Part shown: piece after piece, positions 9,003-17,408 of the stretch
Position numbering within the stretch: position 1 is the stretch's first letter
How the letters are laid out: each line of letters starts with the position of its first letter
NCBI GenBank assembly: GCA_946886365.1
Contig: CAMPIM010000062.1
Span: 1 to 22,374 of the forward strand
Source of the DNA: an uncultured Novosphingobium sp.
GTDB taxonomy: Bacteria; Pseudomonadota; Alphaproteobacteria; Sphingomonadales; Sphingomonadaceae
Reading direction: 5' to 3'
DNA length: 22,374 nt
Made by a program: the position numbers and the translations under genes
Notes under the pieces: model-generated
What the model was told of the DNA's origin: nothing
Databases searched by the model: none
Seen by the model: the letters and a program-made list of their open reading frames with translations, nothing else

Positions 9003-10952
9003 TCAGATTCCGGCAGGCGAAGGATCGCCGAACGGCCCCTTCCGCTTGCGCGTCTTGGGGATAGACGAACCCGCCGCCGGAACCACCGAAGGCTTGATCG
9101 TTGTGCCGTCGTCGCGGGTGATCTCACCCTTGTCGAGCAGCGTCTTGATCTCCTCGCCAGACAGCGTCTCATATTCCAGCATGGCGTTGGCCAGCAGGTG
9201 CAGCTGGTCCTCATGACCCTTCAGCACTTCCTGCGCGCGGGTGTAGCCCTGCTCCACCAGTCCGCGAATTTCCTTGTCGATCAGCTTTGCCGTCTCGTCC
9301 GACATATGGACGCGCTGGCTCTGCGAGTAACCGAGGAAGGTTTCGCCCTGCTGCTCTTCATATTGCAGCGGACCAAGCTTGTCGGACATGCCCCACTGAG
9401 TGACCATGTCGCGCGCGAGCTTGGTAGCATATTGAATGTCACCCGAAGCACCCGACGACACCTTGTCATAACCGAAGATGATCTCCTCGGCGACGCGGCC
9501 ACCCATGGCGACGGCCATGTTGGCGTGCATCTTGTCACGGTGATAGCTGTAGCTGTCCCGCTCCGGCAGACGCATCACCATGCCCAGCGCACGGCCGCGC
9601 GGGATGATCGTCGCCTTGTGGATCGGATCGGACGCCGGTTCATGGACTGCGACGATGGCATGGCCCGCCTCATGATAGGCGGTCATCTTCTTCTCGTCCT
9701 CGGTCATGACCATGGAGCGGCGCTCGCTGCCCATCATGACCTTGTCCTTGGCCGCCTCAAACTCATCCATCGCGACCAGACGCTTGCCCCGCCGCGCCGC
9801 CATCAGCGCCGCTTCGTTGACAAGGTTCGCAAGGTCAGCGCCCGAGAAGCCCGGCGTACCGCGCGCAATGGTACGCGGATTGACGTCCGGCGCCAGCGGC
9901 ACCTTCTTCATGTGCACGGCCAGGATTTTCTCGCGACCCTCAATGTCGGGACGCGGCACCACGACCTGACGATCGAAGCGACCCGGACGCAGCAGCGCAG
10001 GGTCCAGCACGTCGGGGCGGTTGGTCGCCGCAACGATGATGATACCCTCATTCGCCTCAAAACCGTCCATCTCGACCAGCAACTGGTTCAGCGTCTGCTC
10101 GCGCTCGTCATTGCCGTTACCGAGGCCCGCGCCGCGATGACGGCCGACCGCGTCGATTTCGTCAATGAAGACGATGCAAGGCGCGTTCTTCTTCGCCTGC
10201 TCGAACATGTCGCGTACACGGGAAGCACCCACGCCGACGAACATCTCGACGAAATCCGAACCCGAAATGGTGAAGAAGGGAACCCCCGCCTCACCCGCAA
10301 TCGCGCGCGCGAGCAGCGTCTTACCCGTACCCGGCGAACCCACCAGCAGCGCGCCCTTGGGAATCTTACCGCCCAGCCGCGCAAATTTGGTCGGGTCCTT
10401 CAGAAACTCGACGATTTCCTGCAATTCCTCGCGCGCTTCATCGATGCCCGCAACGTCATCAAACGTAACTTTGCCGTGCTTCTCGGTCAGCAGCTTTGCC
10501 TTGGACTTGCCAAAGCCCATCGCACCGCCAGCGCCGCCGCCCTTTTGCATCTGCCGCAACACGAAGAAGGCGATACCCAGGATCAGCAGGAATGGCAGCG
10601 ACTGGTAGAGCATGATCTGCCAGAAGCTCGGCTGCTCCTCAGTCTGTCCGGAATATTTGACGTTATAATCGTCAAGCAGCCCGGTCAGCCCCGGATCATT
10701 CACGGGTACGGTGTTGAATCGCTGTCCGCTGGTCAGTGTGCCGGTAATCTTGTCGGTCGCGATCGCAACGTCCTTGACCTGCCCCTCCTGAACCTTTGAT
10801 CGGAATTCGGAATAGGCAAGGCCGCTCCCCGCCTGCGAAGCGGAACGGCTGTCGAACATCGAGACGAATAGCAGCAGAGCGACAATCACCCCCGCCCAAA
10901 TCATCGCGCTCTTGATCCAGGGGTTACCCTGCGGGTCCTTCTCGTCGTTCAT
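9003..10952 (-). CDS. ftsH: ATP-dependent zinc metalloprotease FtsH
   Basis: FtsH is a membrane-anchored AAA+ protease that degrades misfolded membrane proteins and regulators such as RpoH and LpxC. The 649-aa product has TM1 (residues about 15-33), a periplasmic domain and TM2 (about 112-133). The AAA module has Walker A GSPGTGKT (205-212), Walker B VFIDEID (261-267) and the second region of homology [21 protein letters not shown] at about 309-329. The zinc site is HEAGH (427-431). Walker A has Ser where most FtsH have Pro. Three start codons stand in a row (GTG 10958, ATG 10955, ATG 10952). I chose 10952 because GAGAG then sits 5 bases away. An RpoH-like promoter lies just upstream and a terminator downstream, so it can be expressed on its own. 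Confidence 0.96.
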   Translation of the reverse strand: MNDEKDPQGNPWIKSAMIWAGVIVALLLFVSMFDSRSASQAGSGLAYSEFRSKVQEGQVKDVAIATDKITGTLTSGQRFNTVPVNDPGLTGLLDDYNVKYSGQTEEQPSFWQIMLYQSLPFLLILGIAFFVLRQMQKGGGAGGAMGFGKSKAKLLTEKHGKVTFDDVAGIDEAREELQEIVEFLKDPTKFARLGGKIPKGALLVGSPGTGKTLLARAIAGEAGVPFFTISGSDFVEMFVGVGASRVRDMFEQAKKNAPCIVFIDEIDAVGRHRGAGLGNGNDEREQTLNQLLVEMDGFEANEGIIIVAATNRPDVLDPALLRPGRFDRQVVVPRPDIEGREKILAVHMKKVPLAPDVNPRTIARGTPGFSGADLANLVNEAALMAARRGKRLVAMDEFEAAKDKVMMGSERRSMVMTEDEKKMTAYHEAGHAIVAVHEPASDPIHKATIIPRGRALGMVMRLPERDSYSYHRDKMHANMAVAMGGRVAEEIIFGYDKVSSGASGDIQYATKLARDMVTQWGMSDKLGPLQYEEQQGETFLGYSQSQRVHMSDETAKLIDKEIRGLVEQGYTRAQEVLKGHEDQLHLLANAMLEYETLSGEEIKTLLDKGEITRDDGTTIKPSVVPAAGSSIPKTRKRKGPFGDPSPAGI

Positions 10953-10974
10953 CATCACTCTCTTTCACCGGGCA

Positions 10975-11002
10975 AGATAGGATGCTCCGGCAAAATCGCA
11001 AG
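10975..11002 (-). promoter_or_regulatory. RpoH (sigma-32)-type heat-shock promoter of ftsH
   Basis: On the - strand CTTG (11002-10999) is followed by 17 bases and then CCTATCT (10981-10975). This fits the alphaproteobacterial RpoH consensus of CTTG, 17-18 bases, CYTATNT (established knowledge). Transcription would start near 10968, leaving a leader of about 16 bases with the Shine-Dalgarno before ATG 10952. ftsH is a classical heat-shock gene, which makes the match meaningful. The same bases also read as a weak housekeeping pair (TTGCGA, 16 bases, TATCTT). Confidence 0.6.
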
Positions 11003-11025
11003 TTGGGTGCAACGGTCTGCTGACG

Positions 11026-11217
11026 TTATCCGCCCACGAACTGCGACAGGGCGATGTAGGCCAGGATCATGGCCAGGCCCGCCGACACACCGCATAGCAG
11101 ATATCCGACATACAGCAGCAACGGCGGATGCGGGCGAGCCAGCTTCCGGTTACGTTGCGCCGCCGAAAGGATCACACTGGCGAGCACACCATAGGTCAAC
11201 GCCGCAAATTCGAACAT
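11026..11217 (-). CDS. Small two-helix membrane protein between tilS and ftsH
   Basis: A 63-aa protein from ATG 11217 (MFEFAALTYGVLASVILSAAQ). GGAAAG lies 6 bases upstream, which favours this start over one 11 codons further out. It has two membrane helices: residues about 3-20, and about 35-60 (PPLLLYVGYLLCGVSAGLAMILAYIALSQF). The loop between them is basic (QRNRKLARPHP), which predicts a cytoplasmic loop by the positive-inside rule. No family is recognised. It is 73 bases upstream of ftsH on the same strand. An accessory role in membrane quality control is only a guess from position. Confidence 0.65.
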   Translation of the reverse strand: MFEFAALTYGVLASVILSAAQRNRKLARPHPPLLLYVGYLLCGVSAGLAMILAYIALSQFVGG

Positions 11218-11425
11218 AAATGACTTTCCATGCCTGAGTGCCGACCCCAATACGCCAGCAGGCTATTAAGGAAAGGTCATTGCGCTGCAACAATTCGATG
11301 GAGCGAGGCGTTGGCGCGTTGATCCGTGGAACCTTTCCGTAACGATCAATTCAATGCTCGAAGTCGTTTCGGACGAGACTCATCATCCCGGTCATCGGCG
11401 GGGTGCGCCCAAGATCGATTCTGAC

Positions 11426-12376
11426 TCAACGTCGCGGCGGCGCCACGCGAACTTTCCAGGCGGCGCCCCCTTTCAGGAGTAATCCGCCAAGGCTCGCCTG
11501 CCCGCCCCGCATAGCAACCGCGATGGCCCGATCGAGCGTGTCCCCTCGCGGTTCCGCGCCGGGTTCCGCCTCCGCGATGATGCGCAGCAACAGGCGCCGC
11601 AGCAGCTCACGGGGCAAATCCGTGCGGGTCAGCAGCCACGCCCCCCCTTCCCTGCGAACATGCGCCGCCGCGATATCCTCGACCGTCCAGTCCAGCGCTT
11701 CCTCGCACTCCGCCAGCGCCGCCGCACTGCGGACGGCACTTTGCGGGTCGAGCCATTCGGCTTCCTTCAGATGCCGTCGAATCACCGCCCGATCAAATCG
11801 CGGATCGACATTGGAAGGATCGTTGACGAAGGGAAGCCCGCGCTCACGCGAATAGTCGAACAGTTGCGCGCGCCGCACGCCAAGCAGGGGCCGCAATATA
11901 TGCCCTTGCCGCGCGCGGATTCCGGCCAGACCATTGACCCCGGCGCCCCGGTTAAGCCGCATCAGTACGGTTTCCAGCTGATCATCGGCATGGTGCGCGG
12001 TGAAGATCCAGTCGATACCGCGATCGACCCTCCATTGCTCCAGCGCCGCATAGCGTTGCGTTCTCGCCCATTGCTGGACGTTGCCGGTAAGAGGCTGGGA
12101 CGGATGCAGCACTGCATGCGTGACGCCGCTGCCATGGCACCACTGCCCCACCATTGCGGCCTCTTCCGCAGACTCCGGCCTCAATCCATGGTCAACGGTG
12201 GCCGCTTCCACCCTGCCCGCGAAGGCATGCGCAGCCATGGCGAGCAACGCCATACTGTCGGGACCGCCCGACACCGCCACGCCAAAACGCAGCGAGGCAT
12301 CGTCCCCCACCAGCGCACCAACCGACCGCGTCAGCAACGCTTCCAGGTCAGGCTGAGCCGGATGCGGCGCGGCCAT
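11426..12376 (-). CDS. tilS: tRNA(Ile)-lysidine synthase TilS
   Basis: TilS attaches lysine to C34 of the CAU-anticodon tRNA-Ile, changing its reading from AUG to AUA; the reaction uses ATP. The 316-aa product has the PP-loop SGGPDS (residues 36-41), the ATVDHGLR motif and AHHADDQLETVLMRLNRG, all typical of the N-terminal ATPase. LPFVNDPSNVDPRFDRAVIRRHL continues the family pattern. The C-terminal part is short compared with E. coli TilS (432 aa), as in many alphaproteobacteria. It begins 9 bases after the cpoB stop, without a clear Shine-Dalgarno, so translation may be coupled. The cpoB-tilS-ftsH order is common in proteobacteria. Confidence 0.92.
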   Translation of the reverse strand: MAAPHPAQPDLEALLTRSVGALVGDDASLRFGVAVSGGPDSMALLAMAAHAFAGRVEAATVDHGLRPESAEEAAMVGQWCHGSGVTHAVLHPSQPLTGNVQQWARTQRYAALEQWRVDRGIDWIFTAHHADDQLETVLMRLNRGAGVNGLAGIRARQGHILRPLLGVRRAQLFDYSRERGLPFVNDPSNVDPRFDRAVIRRHLKEAEWLDPQSAVRSAAALAECEEALDWTVEDIAAAHVRREGGAWLLTRTDLPRELLRRLLLRIIAEAEPGAEPRGDTLDRAIAVAMRGGQASLGGLLLKGGAAWKVRVAPPRR

Positions 12377-12385
12377 GCGGGTGCC

Positions 12386-13291
12386 TTAGCTGCACTTCGC
12401 CTTGGCGCGGCCCTTGTCCATCATGCCGCGCTGGCTGGCCGACATGGTGGTGCCATAGACCTGTTCCAGCTCCGCATAGACCTTGCACGCGTCGGCGGGC
12501 TTCTTGAGCTGGATCAGCGCCTCACCCAGATAGGCAAGGCTGTCGGCGGCGCGATCCCCCTTGGGGCGCTTCTGATAATTGTCGTAAAAAGCGACGGAAG
12601 CCAGCGCGGGCTTGCCATCGTCCAGATAGGCACGACCCAGCAGGTTCGAAGCGCGGCTCGCGACCGGCGCAGTACCATATTTATCCACCGTCGCCTTCAG
12701 TTGCGCCTGCGCCTCGGGATAGAATTTTGCGTCCCACAGACGAAAGCCATAGCTATAGGCGTCGGCCGCCGCATCGCCGGTCGATGGCCGTTCGATCGCC
12801 GCCACGGCCGCCTTGCGCGCCTCGGTCGCACCACCATTAGTGCCCGGCTTTGGCGTGGCCGGGGCTGCATTATCTGCAGGAGCCACGGGGCGCACGGGCG
12901 GCGGAGCAACCACTTCGGCGCGGCTCTGCGCCTCAGCCTTATATTTGTTGAACGCCTCTTCCAGCTGACGGATCTTGAAGCTGTTTTCCTCAACCTGTCC
13001 GGTCATCGAGGCAAGCTGCGATTCCAGTGCGCCCACGCGCGCCGTCAGATCGGCGACCGGCGAAGATGACGGCGTGCCGGGCGGGACGGTGGGCGTCACC
13101 GGGCGATTGATTTCCGCCTCCAGCGGAGCGCCTGCGGGAAAGACCTTGCGCTGTACTGCGCGCATTTCCTTTTCCAGCCGGTCGACGCGCACATCCAACG
13201 CCACATTCTGGGCGGCCGCTGCTGGCGCGAGCGCAACCATAGCGGGCGCCCCCAGCAGCAGGGCGGTTGTCGCAAACAAGGCGTAACGCAT
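12386..13291 (-). CDS. cpoB: Cell division coordinator CpoB (YbgF), Tol-Pal associated
   Basis: CpoB is a periplasmic protein that in E. coli links peptidoglycan synthesis to Tol-Pal constriction. The 301-aa product has a signal peptide ending in AAAAQ (about residue 28). A heptad-rich helix follows (about 32-50, DVRVDRLEKEMRAVQRKV), then a Pro-rich spacer and a second coiled-coil stretch (about 80-122, VGALESQLASMTGQVEENSFKI). After an Ala/Pro linker come C-terminal TPR-like repeats (about 174-298: AYSYGFRLWDAKFYPEAQAQL, RASNLLGRAYLDDGKPALAS, DSLAYLGEALIQLKKPADAC). GGGGA lies 5 bases before ATG 13291. tol and pal are not adjacent here; the upstream neighbour is the RodZ-like gene. Confidence 0.88.
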   Translation of the reverse strand: MRYALFATTALLLGAPAMVALAPAAAAQNVALDVRVDRLEKEMRAVQRKVFPAGAPLEAEINRPVTPTVPPGTPSSSPVADLTARVGALESQLASMTGQVEENSFKIRQLEEAFNKYKAEAQSRAEVVAPPPVRPVAPADNAAPATPKPGTNGGATEARKAAVAAIERPSTGDAAADAYSYGFRLWDAKFYPEAQAQLKATVDKYGTAPVASRASNLLGRAYLDDGKPALASVAFYDNYQKRPKGDRAADSLAYLGEALIQLKKPADACKVYAELEQVYGTTMSASQRGMMDKGRAKAKCS

Positions 13292-13423
13292 GATGATCCC
13301 CGACTAAAACTTAAATTCACCGACGATACGGCCCGCAAAGGCCGCGCTCCCCGCTCTTAACCATAAGGCCATATTCGCCGCCGTAAAGCAGGACGTGCGA
13401 CCCAAACAGGGATTGGAGACGCC

Positions 13424-14365
13424 TTAATCCGCCGTGGTTGGGGCAGCTGGCGCGGGCTCCGCAGGGATCGCAGGCGCCACGCTCCCGGTCACGGGCCGCG
13501 CGGCAGGCGTTTGCACCGCCGAGGGGGTAACCGATGGGGCAGCCGCAGGGGCAGGCGAAGCGGCCGGAGCAGAAGGCGCCGGAGCAGCCCGCGCCAGCAA
13601 TGCCGCTGCCGAGACTGGCACATCGGAAATCGTGCGATCAGGTGCGCCAAGCGGTGCAATAGGCTTGCCACCGACTGTAACTGTCAACGCTTGCGGACGG
13701 CCGGTCAGGATCATGGGGTTGCGGGCAGTAGCAGGCAGGGTGAAGCTCTCACCCTTCTTCATCAGGCCATCTTTCAGCCGGTCGCCAGCCTCATCATAAA
13801 TGCGCAGCCACACATCGTCATTGGCGGTGAACACCACCGTCTGCGCCACCGGCGCGGCGGGACGCGCGCCCGGCGCCGGTTTCGCGGCAACGGCGGGCTT
13901 GGCCTGTTCGGCGGCGATCTCCTGCCCTGTCGGCGGAGTCAGCATCTGCGTACGCCAGATGGTGAAGCCAGCCACCAGCACAATCACGATCGCCGCGGCC
14001 GTCCAGGCAAGCAGGCGCGACGGCACACGGGCCGGATCGGCCGGTTCGAACGCCTCGTAGCGATTGGCGCCCAGGTCGGAATTATGGACGGCATGGCGCA
14101 CATCGGCGGCAATGGCCACCTCGTCCAGATCGACCGCGCGGGCATAGGCGCGGGCAAAGCCGACCGCATAGGGAATTCCCGGAAGCGCAGAATAGTCGTC
14201 CCGCTCGATCGCCTCCAATTGACGTTGCGCAATGCGCGTGCGCGTCGCCACGTCCTGGATCGACAGGCCATGCGCCTCACGCGCCGCGCGCAGCTTTGCG
14301 CCCGGAGTGCCCAATTGCACGTCCGGCGCCGTCGCGCCGCTTTCCACTTCGGGTTGTTCTGCCAT
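13424..14365 (-). CDS. RodZ-like HTH membrane protein with DUF4115 domain
   Basis: A 313-aa bitopic protein. Residues about 20-90 are an HTH_25/XRE-type domain (LGTPGAKLRAAREAHGLSIQDVATRT, IERDDYSALPGIPYAVGF). Residues about 118-137 are a membrane helix (LLAWTAAAIVIVLVAGFTIW). Residues about 178-250 are a periplasmic DUF4115-type domain (TANDDVWLRIYDEAGDRL, LTGRPQALTVTVGG). An Ala/Pro-rich tail of about 60 residues ends the protein. RodZ links MreB to the cell-wall elongation machinery; its HTH binds MreB rather than DNA (family knowledge). I chose ATG 14365, with GGAG a few bases upstream, over an outer start at 14401 that has no such site. No mreBCD genes are nearby, so the role is inferred from domain layout. 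Confidence 0.8.
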   Translation of the reverse strand: MAEQPEVESGATAPDVQLGTPGAKLRAAREAHGLSIQDVATRTRIAQRQLEAIERDDYSALPGIPYAVGFARAYARAVDLDEVAIAADVRHAVHNSDLGANRYEAFEPADPARVPSRLLAWTAAAIVIVLVAGFTIWRTQMLTPPTGQEIAAEQAKPAVAAKPAPGARPAAPVAQTVVFTANDDVWLRIYDEAGDRLKDGLMKKGESFTLPATARNPMILTGRPQALTVTVGGKPIAPLGAPDRTISDVPVSAAALLARAAPAPSAPAASPAPAAAPSVTPSAVQTPAARPVTGSVAPAIPAEPAPAAPTTAD

Positions 14366-14455
14366 GCTGCTCCGCGATCTTATAAGCCGGTCTTGTCTCA
14401 TTCCGGCACAGGGATTGTCAACGCCGCCGGGGTCGTGCCTGACCCATTTTCCGGT

Positions 14456-16732
14456 TCAATTCAGTTCGATGCCCCGCTCATCCGCCCATTGCGTCAGCGC
14501 GCCACGAATATCCACGATCCCGTCGTCCAGCAGCTTGCGCATCAACGCCTGCAATTCGGCGGCATCGATAGCCCGGATCATGGCCTTGACCGGACCAACC
14601 GACGCAGGCGTAATCGACAGGCGCCGAACGCCCAGGCCAACCAGCGCCATCGCTTCCAGCGTCCGCCCGCCCATCTCTCCACAAACGCCAACCGGCACCT
14701 GATATTCCTCGCAAGTCCGCACCACCCGGCTGAGGAAGCGCAAGATGGCGATGCTCAGCCAGTCATATCGCTCCGCCAGCTTGGGATGCGCCCGGTCGGC
14801 TGCAAAGAGAAATTGCGTCAGGTCATTGGTGCCGATCGACAGGAAGTCGAGCTTCGGCAGCAGCAGGTCCAGCACCTCCGCCAGCGCAGGCACCTCCAGC
14901 ATCGCACCATAACGCACCGCCGTCGGCACCTTCTTGCGCTGCGACAACAGCCATTCGCGCTGATGCTCCACCAGTGCGCGCGCCTGCTCATATTCCCATG
15001 GCTCGGACACCATCGGGAACATGATGTTCAGCACCTTGCCCGCCGATGCTTCCAGCAACGCGCGCGCCTGCGCCTTCATCAACCCGTCGCGGTCCAGCGC
15101 CAGCCGCAGCGCGCGCCAGCCCATCGCCGGATTATCCTCCAGTTCCTCATCCTCATCGCGCTGCATGTAGGGCAGCGCCTTGTCACCACCGATATCAACG
15201 GTGCGGAATATAACCGGCCGGTCGCCCGCCGCGTCCAGCACATCCTTGTAAAGTCGCTGCTGCTTTTCCCGCTGCGGCAAAGTCGCGGACACGAGGAACT
15301 GGAACTCCGTCCGGAACAGCCCGATGCCGTCGGCGCCGACCAGGTCCAGCGCCTGCGCGTCTTCCCGCAGGCCCGCATTCACCATCAATTCGATACGCTG
15401 CCCGTCCGCCGTCACCGACGGCAGATCGCGCATCGCGGCAAATTCGGCCCGGCGCTTCTGCGTGACATGCAGCTTGTTCTCGAACGCCTCATCCATGTCC
15501 GCCGTCGGACGAATCAGCAGGTTGTTCGACACGACGTCCATCAGGATGAGGTCGCCCTCATTCACCTTGTGCCGGATTTCGCGCACGCGCCCCAGCACCG
15601 GCACGCCCATGGCGCGCGCGACGATAGTGACGTGCGCGGTCAGCGACCCTTCCTCCAGGATCACGCCTTTCAACCGACGCCGGTCATATTCCAGCAGTTC
15701 CGCCGGACCCAGATTGCGCGCGATCAGGATGGCGTCTTGCCTAAGGCCCATGGTTGCCGCTGTGCCCAACTGCCCCGACACGATCCGCAACAGCCGGTTG
15801 GCCATGTCCTCCAGATCGTGCATCCGATCCTGCAACAGCGCGTCATCAATCTGCCGCATGCGCATGCGGGTGCGCTGCTGCACGCGCTCGATCGCCGCCT
15901 CGGCGGTCAATCCGCTGTCGATCGCCTCATTGATCCGCCGGATCCAGCCTTCGTCATAGGCGAACATCTTGTAGGTCTCGAGCACCTCCTGATGCTCGCC
16001 CTCCATCCCGAATTCGACCGCGCCCGTCATGCGGTCGATCTGTTCGCGCATTTTGGTGAAGGCCGAAATGACGCGCTGCCGCTCGGCCTCGGTATCCTCC
16101 GCGACCGTATGTTCGACATGAACACGCGGCTGGTGGAACACCGCGTGGCCCCGCGCCATCCCCATGACTAGCTGCAAACCCTGCAACATGATCGTGCCCG
16201 TATCCTGCACGCGCGAATCCGCCGGGCCGTCGTCGGCCAGTTCGGCATTGGCGATCAGTTCCGACAGCACCATGGCCACCGTCTGGAGCGCCTCGATCTC
16301 GACCTCTTCATAACGGCGCGGTTCAACATGCTGGACGCACAATACGCCGATCGCCCGCTCGCGCCGTACAATCGGCACGCCGGCAAAGCTATGGAACAGC
16401 TCTTCGCCCGTTTCCGGCCGGTAGCTATAGTCCGGATGCGCCGCGGCTTCGTCCAGGTTCAGCGTTTCCACATTGGTGGCGATCAGACCGACCAGACCCT
16501 CGCCCATCGCCATGCGGGTGACGTGGACGGCCTCCTGCTTCAAACCGCGCGTCGCGAACAGTTCCAGCAGCCCCTCGCGCACCAGATAGATGGAGCAAAC
16601 CTCGCTCGACAGCGCCTGGCCGATAATGTCCACAACCTTGTTCAGCTTGGCCTGCGCGCTCGTTCGCGCAGCCATCACCTCCTGCAAACTGGTGAGGATG
16701 TGGCGGGCGGCTGCGGCGGGCGTCGTAGGCAT
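14456..16732 (-). CDS. ptsP: Phosphoenolpyruvate-protein phosphotransferase PtsP (enzyme I-Ntr)
   Basis: PtsP is the first kinase of the nitrogen PTS; it passes phosphate from PEP to NPr and on to EIIA-Ntr, a regulatory rather than sugar-transport chain. The 758-aa product has an N-terminal GAF domain (residues about 27-163, LSSEVCSIYLVREG and FAGVPIVRRERAIGVL). The enzyme I N-terminal helical domain follows (about 180-330). The phosphohistidine segment is GSLTAHVTIVARAMGVPVLG, with His367 as the probable site. The PEP-binding barrel (GLFRTEFQFL, RTVDIGGDKALPYM) ends with the CGEMGGRTLEAMALVGLGVRRLS signature. The His neighbourhood reads TAHVTI where many homologues have TSHAAI. There is no clear Shine-Dalgarno at ATG 16732. 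The npr and ptsN partners are not in the window. Confidence 0.94.
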   Translation of the reverse strand: MPTTPAAAARHILTSLQEVMAARTSAQAKLNKVVDIIGQALSSEVCSIYLVREGLLELFATRGLKQEAVHVTRMAMGEGLVGLIATNVETLNLDEAAAHPDYSYRPETGEELFHSFAGVPIVRRERAIGVLCVQHVEPRRYEEVEIEALQTVAMVLSELIANAELADDGPADSRVQDTGTIMLQGLQLVMGMARGHAVFHQPRVHVEHTVAEDTEAERQRVISAFTKMREQIDRMTGAVEFGMEGEHQEVLETYKMFAYDEGWIRRINEAIDSGLTAEAAIERVQQRTRMRMRQIDDALLQDRMHDLEDMANRLLRIVSGQLGTAATMGLRQDAILIARNLGPAELLEYDRRRLKGVILEEGSLTAHVTIVARAMGVPVLGRVREIRHKVNEGDLILMDVVSNNLLIRPTADMDEAFENKLHVTQKRRAEFAAMRDLPSVTADGQRIELMVNAGLREDAQALDLVGADGIGLFRTEFQFLVSATLPQREKQQRLYKDVLDAAGDRPVIFRTVDIGGDKALPYMQRDEDEELEDNPAMGWRALRLALDRDGLMKAQARALLEASAGKVLNIMFPMVSEPWEYEQARALVEHQREWLLSQRKKVPTAVRYGAMLEVPALAEVLDLLLPKLDFLSIGTNDLTQFLFAADRAHPKLAERYDWLSIAILRFLSRVVRTCEEYQVPVGVCGEMGGRTLEAMALVGLGVRRLSITPASVGPVKAMIRAIDAAELQALMRKLLDDGIVDIRGALTQWADERGIELN

Positions 16733-16837
16733 GGTAAAGCGCTAACAGATCGCAGCCCCCCTTTCCAAGAGGAAGTCAGGGTTAATCTGAGGAGAACCCC
16801 ATCAAATCGTCAAAAGACGAGCATCTTCCCCCAAAAT

Positions 16838-16884
16838 CCTCCCCATCGCCAGATGGGGAGGGGGACCGCCAAAGGCGGTGGAGG
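16838..16884. repeat. C/G-rich double-hairpin intergenic repeat, copy 2
   Basis: CCTCCCCATC (16838-16847) pairs perfectly with GATGGGGAGG (16852-16861) around a 4-base loop. A second hairpin follows, ACCGCC (16865-16870) with GGCGGT (16874-16879), then GAGGGG. Two hairpins bounded by CCTCCCC and GGAGGGG is a layout that I recognise from sphingomonad and other alphaproteobacterial intergenic regions. It lies downstream of the SRPBCC gene and upstream of ptsP. Confidence 0.75.
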
Positions 16885-16907
16885 GGAAAATGCGCAACAT
16901 CAGCCCA

Positions 16908-16931
16908 CCTCCCCATCTCCCGATAGGGAGG
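16908..16931. repeat. C/G-rich hairpin repeat, copy 3 (imperfect)
   Basis: CCTCCCCATC (16908-16917) and GATAGGGAGG (16922-16931) pair around TCCC with one mismatch. It starts about 24 bases after copy 2 and shares its left arm exactly. It ends 10 bases before the stop codon of the SRPBCC gene, so it may also act in terminating the five-gene - strand operon. Confidence 0.65.
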
Positions 16932-16940
16932 AGTACCCCA

Positions 16941-17408
16941 TCAAGCCGTCGCCGCCGAAGTCTCACACAATTCCTTGAACTGCTGCGCCATCTGATCCCA
17001 TCCCGGATGAAACCCCATTTCCTCATGCCGCTTCAGCGCTTCCTCGCTCCAATGCCGCGCCGTCGCGGTAAAGCGCGTCCCCTCTCCCTCTGGCGCAAAG
17101 CTCCAGATCGACGTGAGAAACGGCTCCTGCGGTATCCAGCCGGAAGCATAAGCATCGGTCGACACCACCCGCTCTCCCGGAACGACCTCAAGGAAGATGC
17201 CCTCCATCGGCCCGGTATCCTCGCCGTCGGGGCCGAACATGCGCACGGCACTGCGGCCACCGGGGCGCAAATCTTCCTCAATCACCTCGGCCCGCCACGG
17301 CTTGGGGCAAAACCATTGGTCCTTCAGGTCCGTCCACACCTTCCACACAATCTCGGGCGGGGCGGCGATGTGACAGCTGACCGACAGCTCATGTTGCGCG
17401 CTGCTCAT
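16941..17408 (-). CDS. SRPBCC / AHSA1-family protein
   Basis: A 155-aa single-domain protein of the START-like SRPBCC fold (AHSA1, COG3832 type). It starts with SVSCHIAAPPEIVWKVWTDL, has the family GGRSAVRMFGPDG turn near residue 50-63, and ends with the long C-terminal helix of WDQMAQQFKELCE. Such proteins bind small hydrophobic ligands; the actual substrate is unknown. The ATG at 17408 overlaps the stop of the preceding PhnB-type gene as ATGA, so the two are translationally coupled. It is the last gene of the five-gene operon, followed by the hairpin repeats. Confidence 0.85.
   Translation of the reverse strand: MSSAQHELSVSCHIAAPPEIVWKVWTDLKDQWFCPKPWRAEVIEEDLRPGGRSAVRMFGPDGEDTGPMEGIFLEVVPGERVVSTDAYASGWIPQEPFLTSIWSFAPEGEGTRFTATARHWSEEALKRHEEMGFHPGWDQMAQQFKELCETSAATA

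Noticed and set aside
9198..10799. A 533-codon open frame on the + strand
   Set aside because: Antisense shadow of ftsH.
11270..11338. Inverted 8-mers GGAAAGGT and ACCTTTCC
   Set aside because: Separated by 53 bases with no further pairing; could easily be chance.
13328..13345. Hairpin ACGGCC-N6-GGCCGC between the RodZ-like gene and cpoB
   Set aside because: No T-tract on either strand and only a 6-bp stem; not enough to call a terminator.
14393..14421. TTGACA on the - strand upstream of the RodZ-like gene
   Set aside because: The -35 is perfect, but the hexamer 17 bases on (AGACAA) is a poor -10, and TATAAG nearby is at the wrong distance.
13511..16171. An 886-codon open frame on the + strand
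   Set aside because: It spans the antisense of the RodZ-like gene and ptsP, and its composition (His/Arg/Gln-rich) is that of a reverse-complement shadow.
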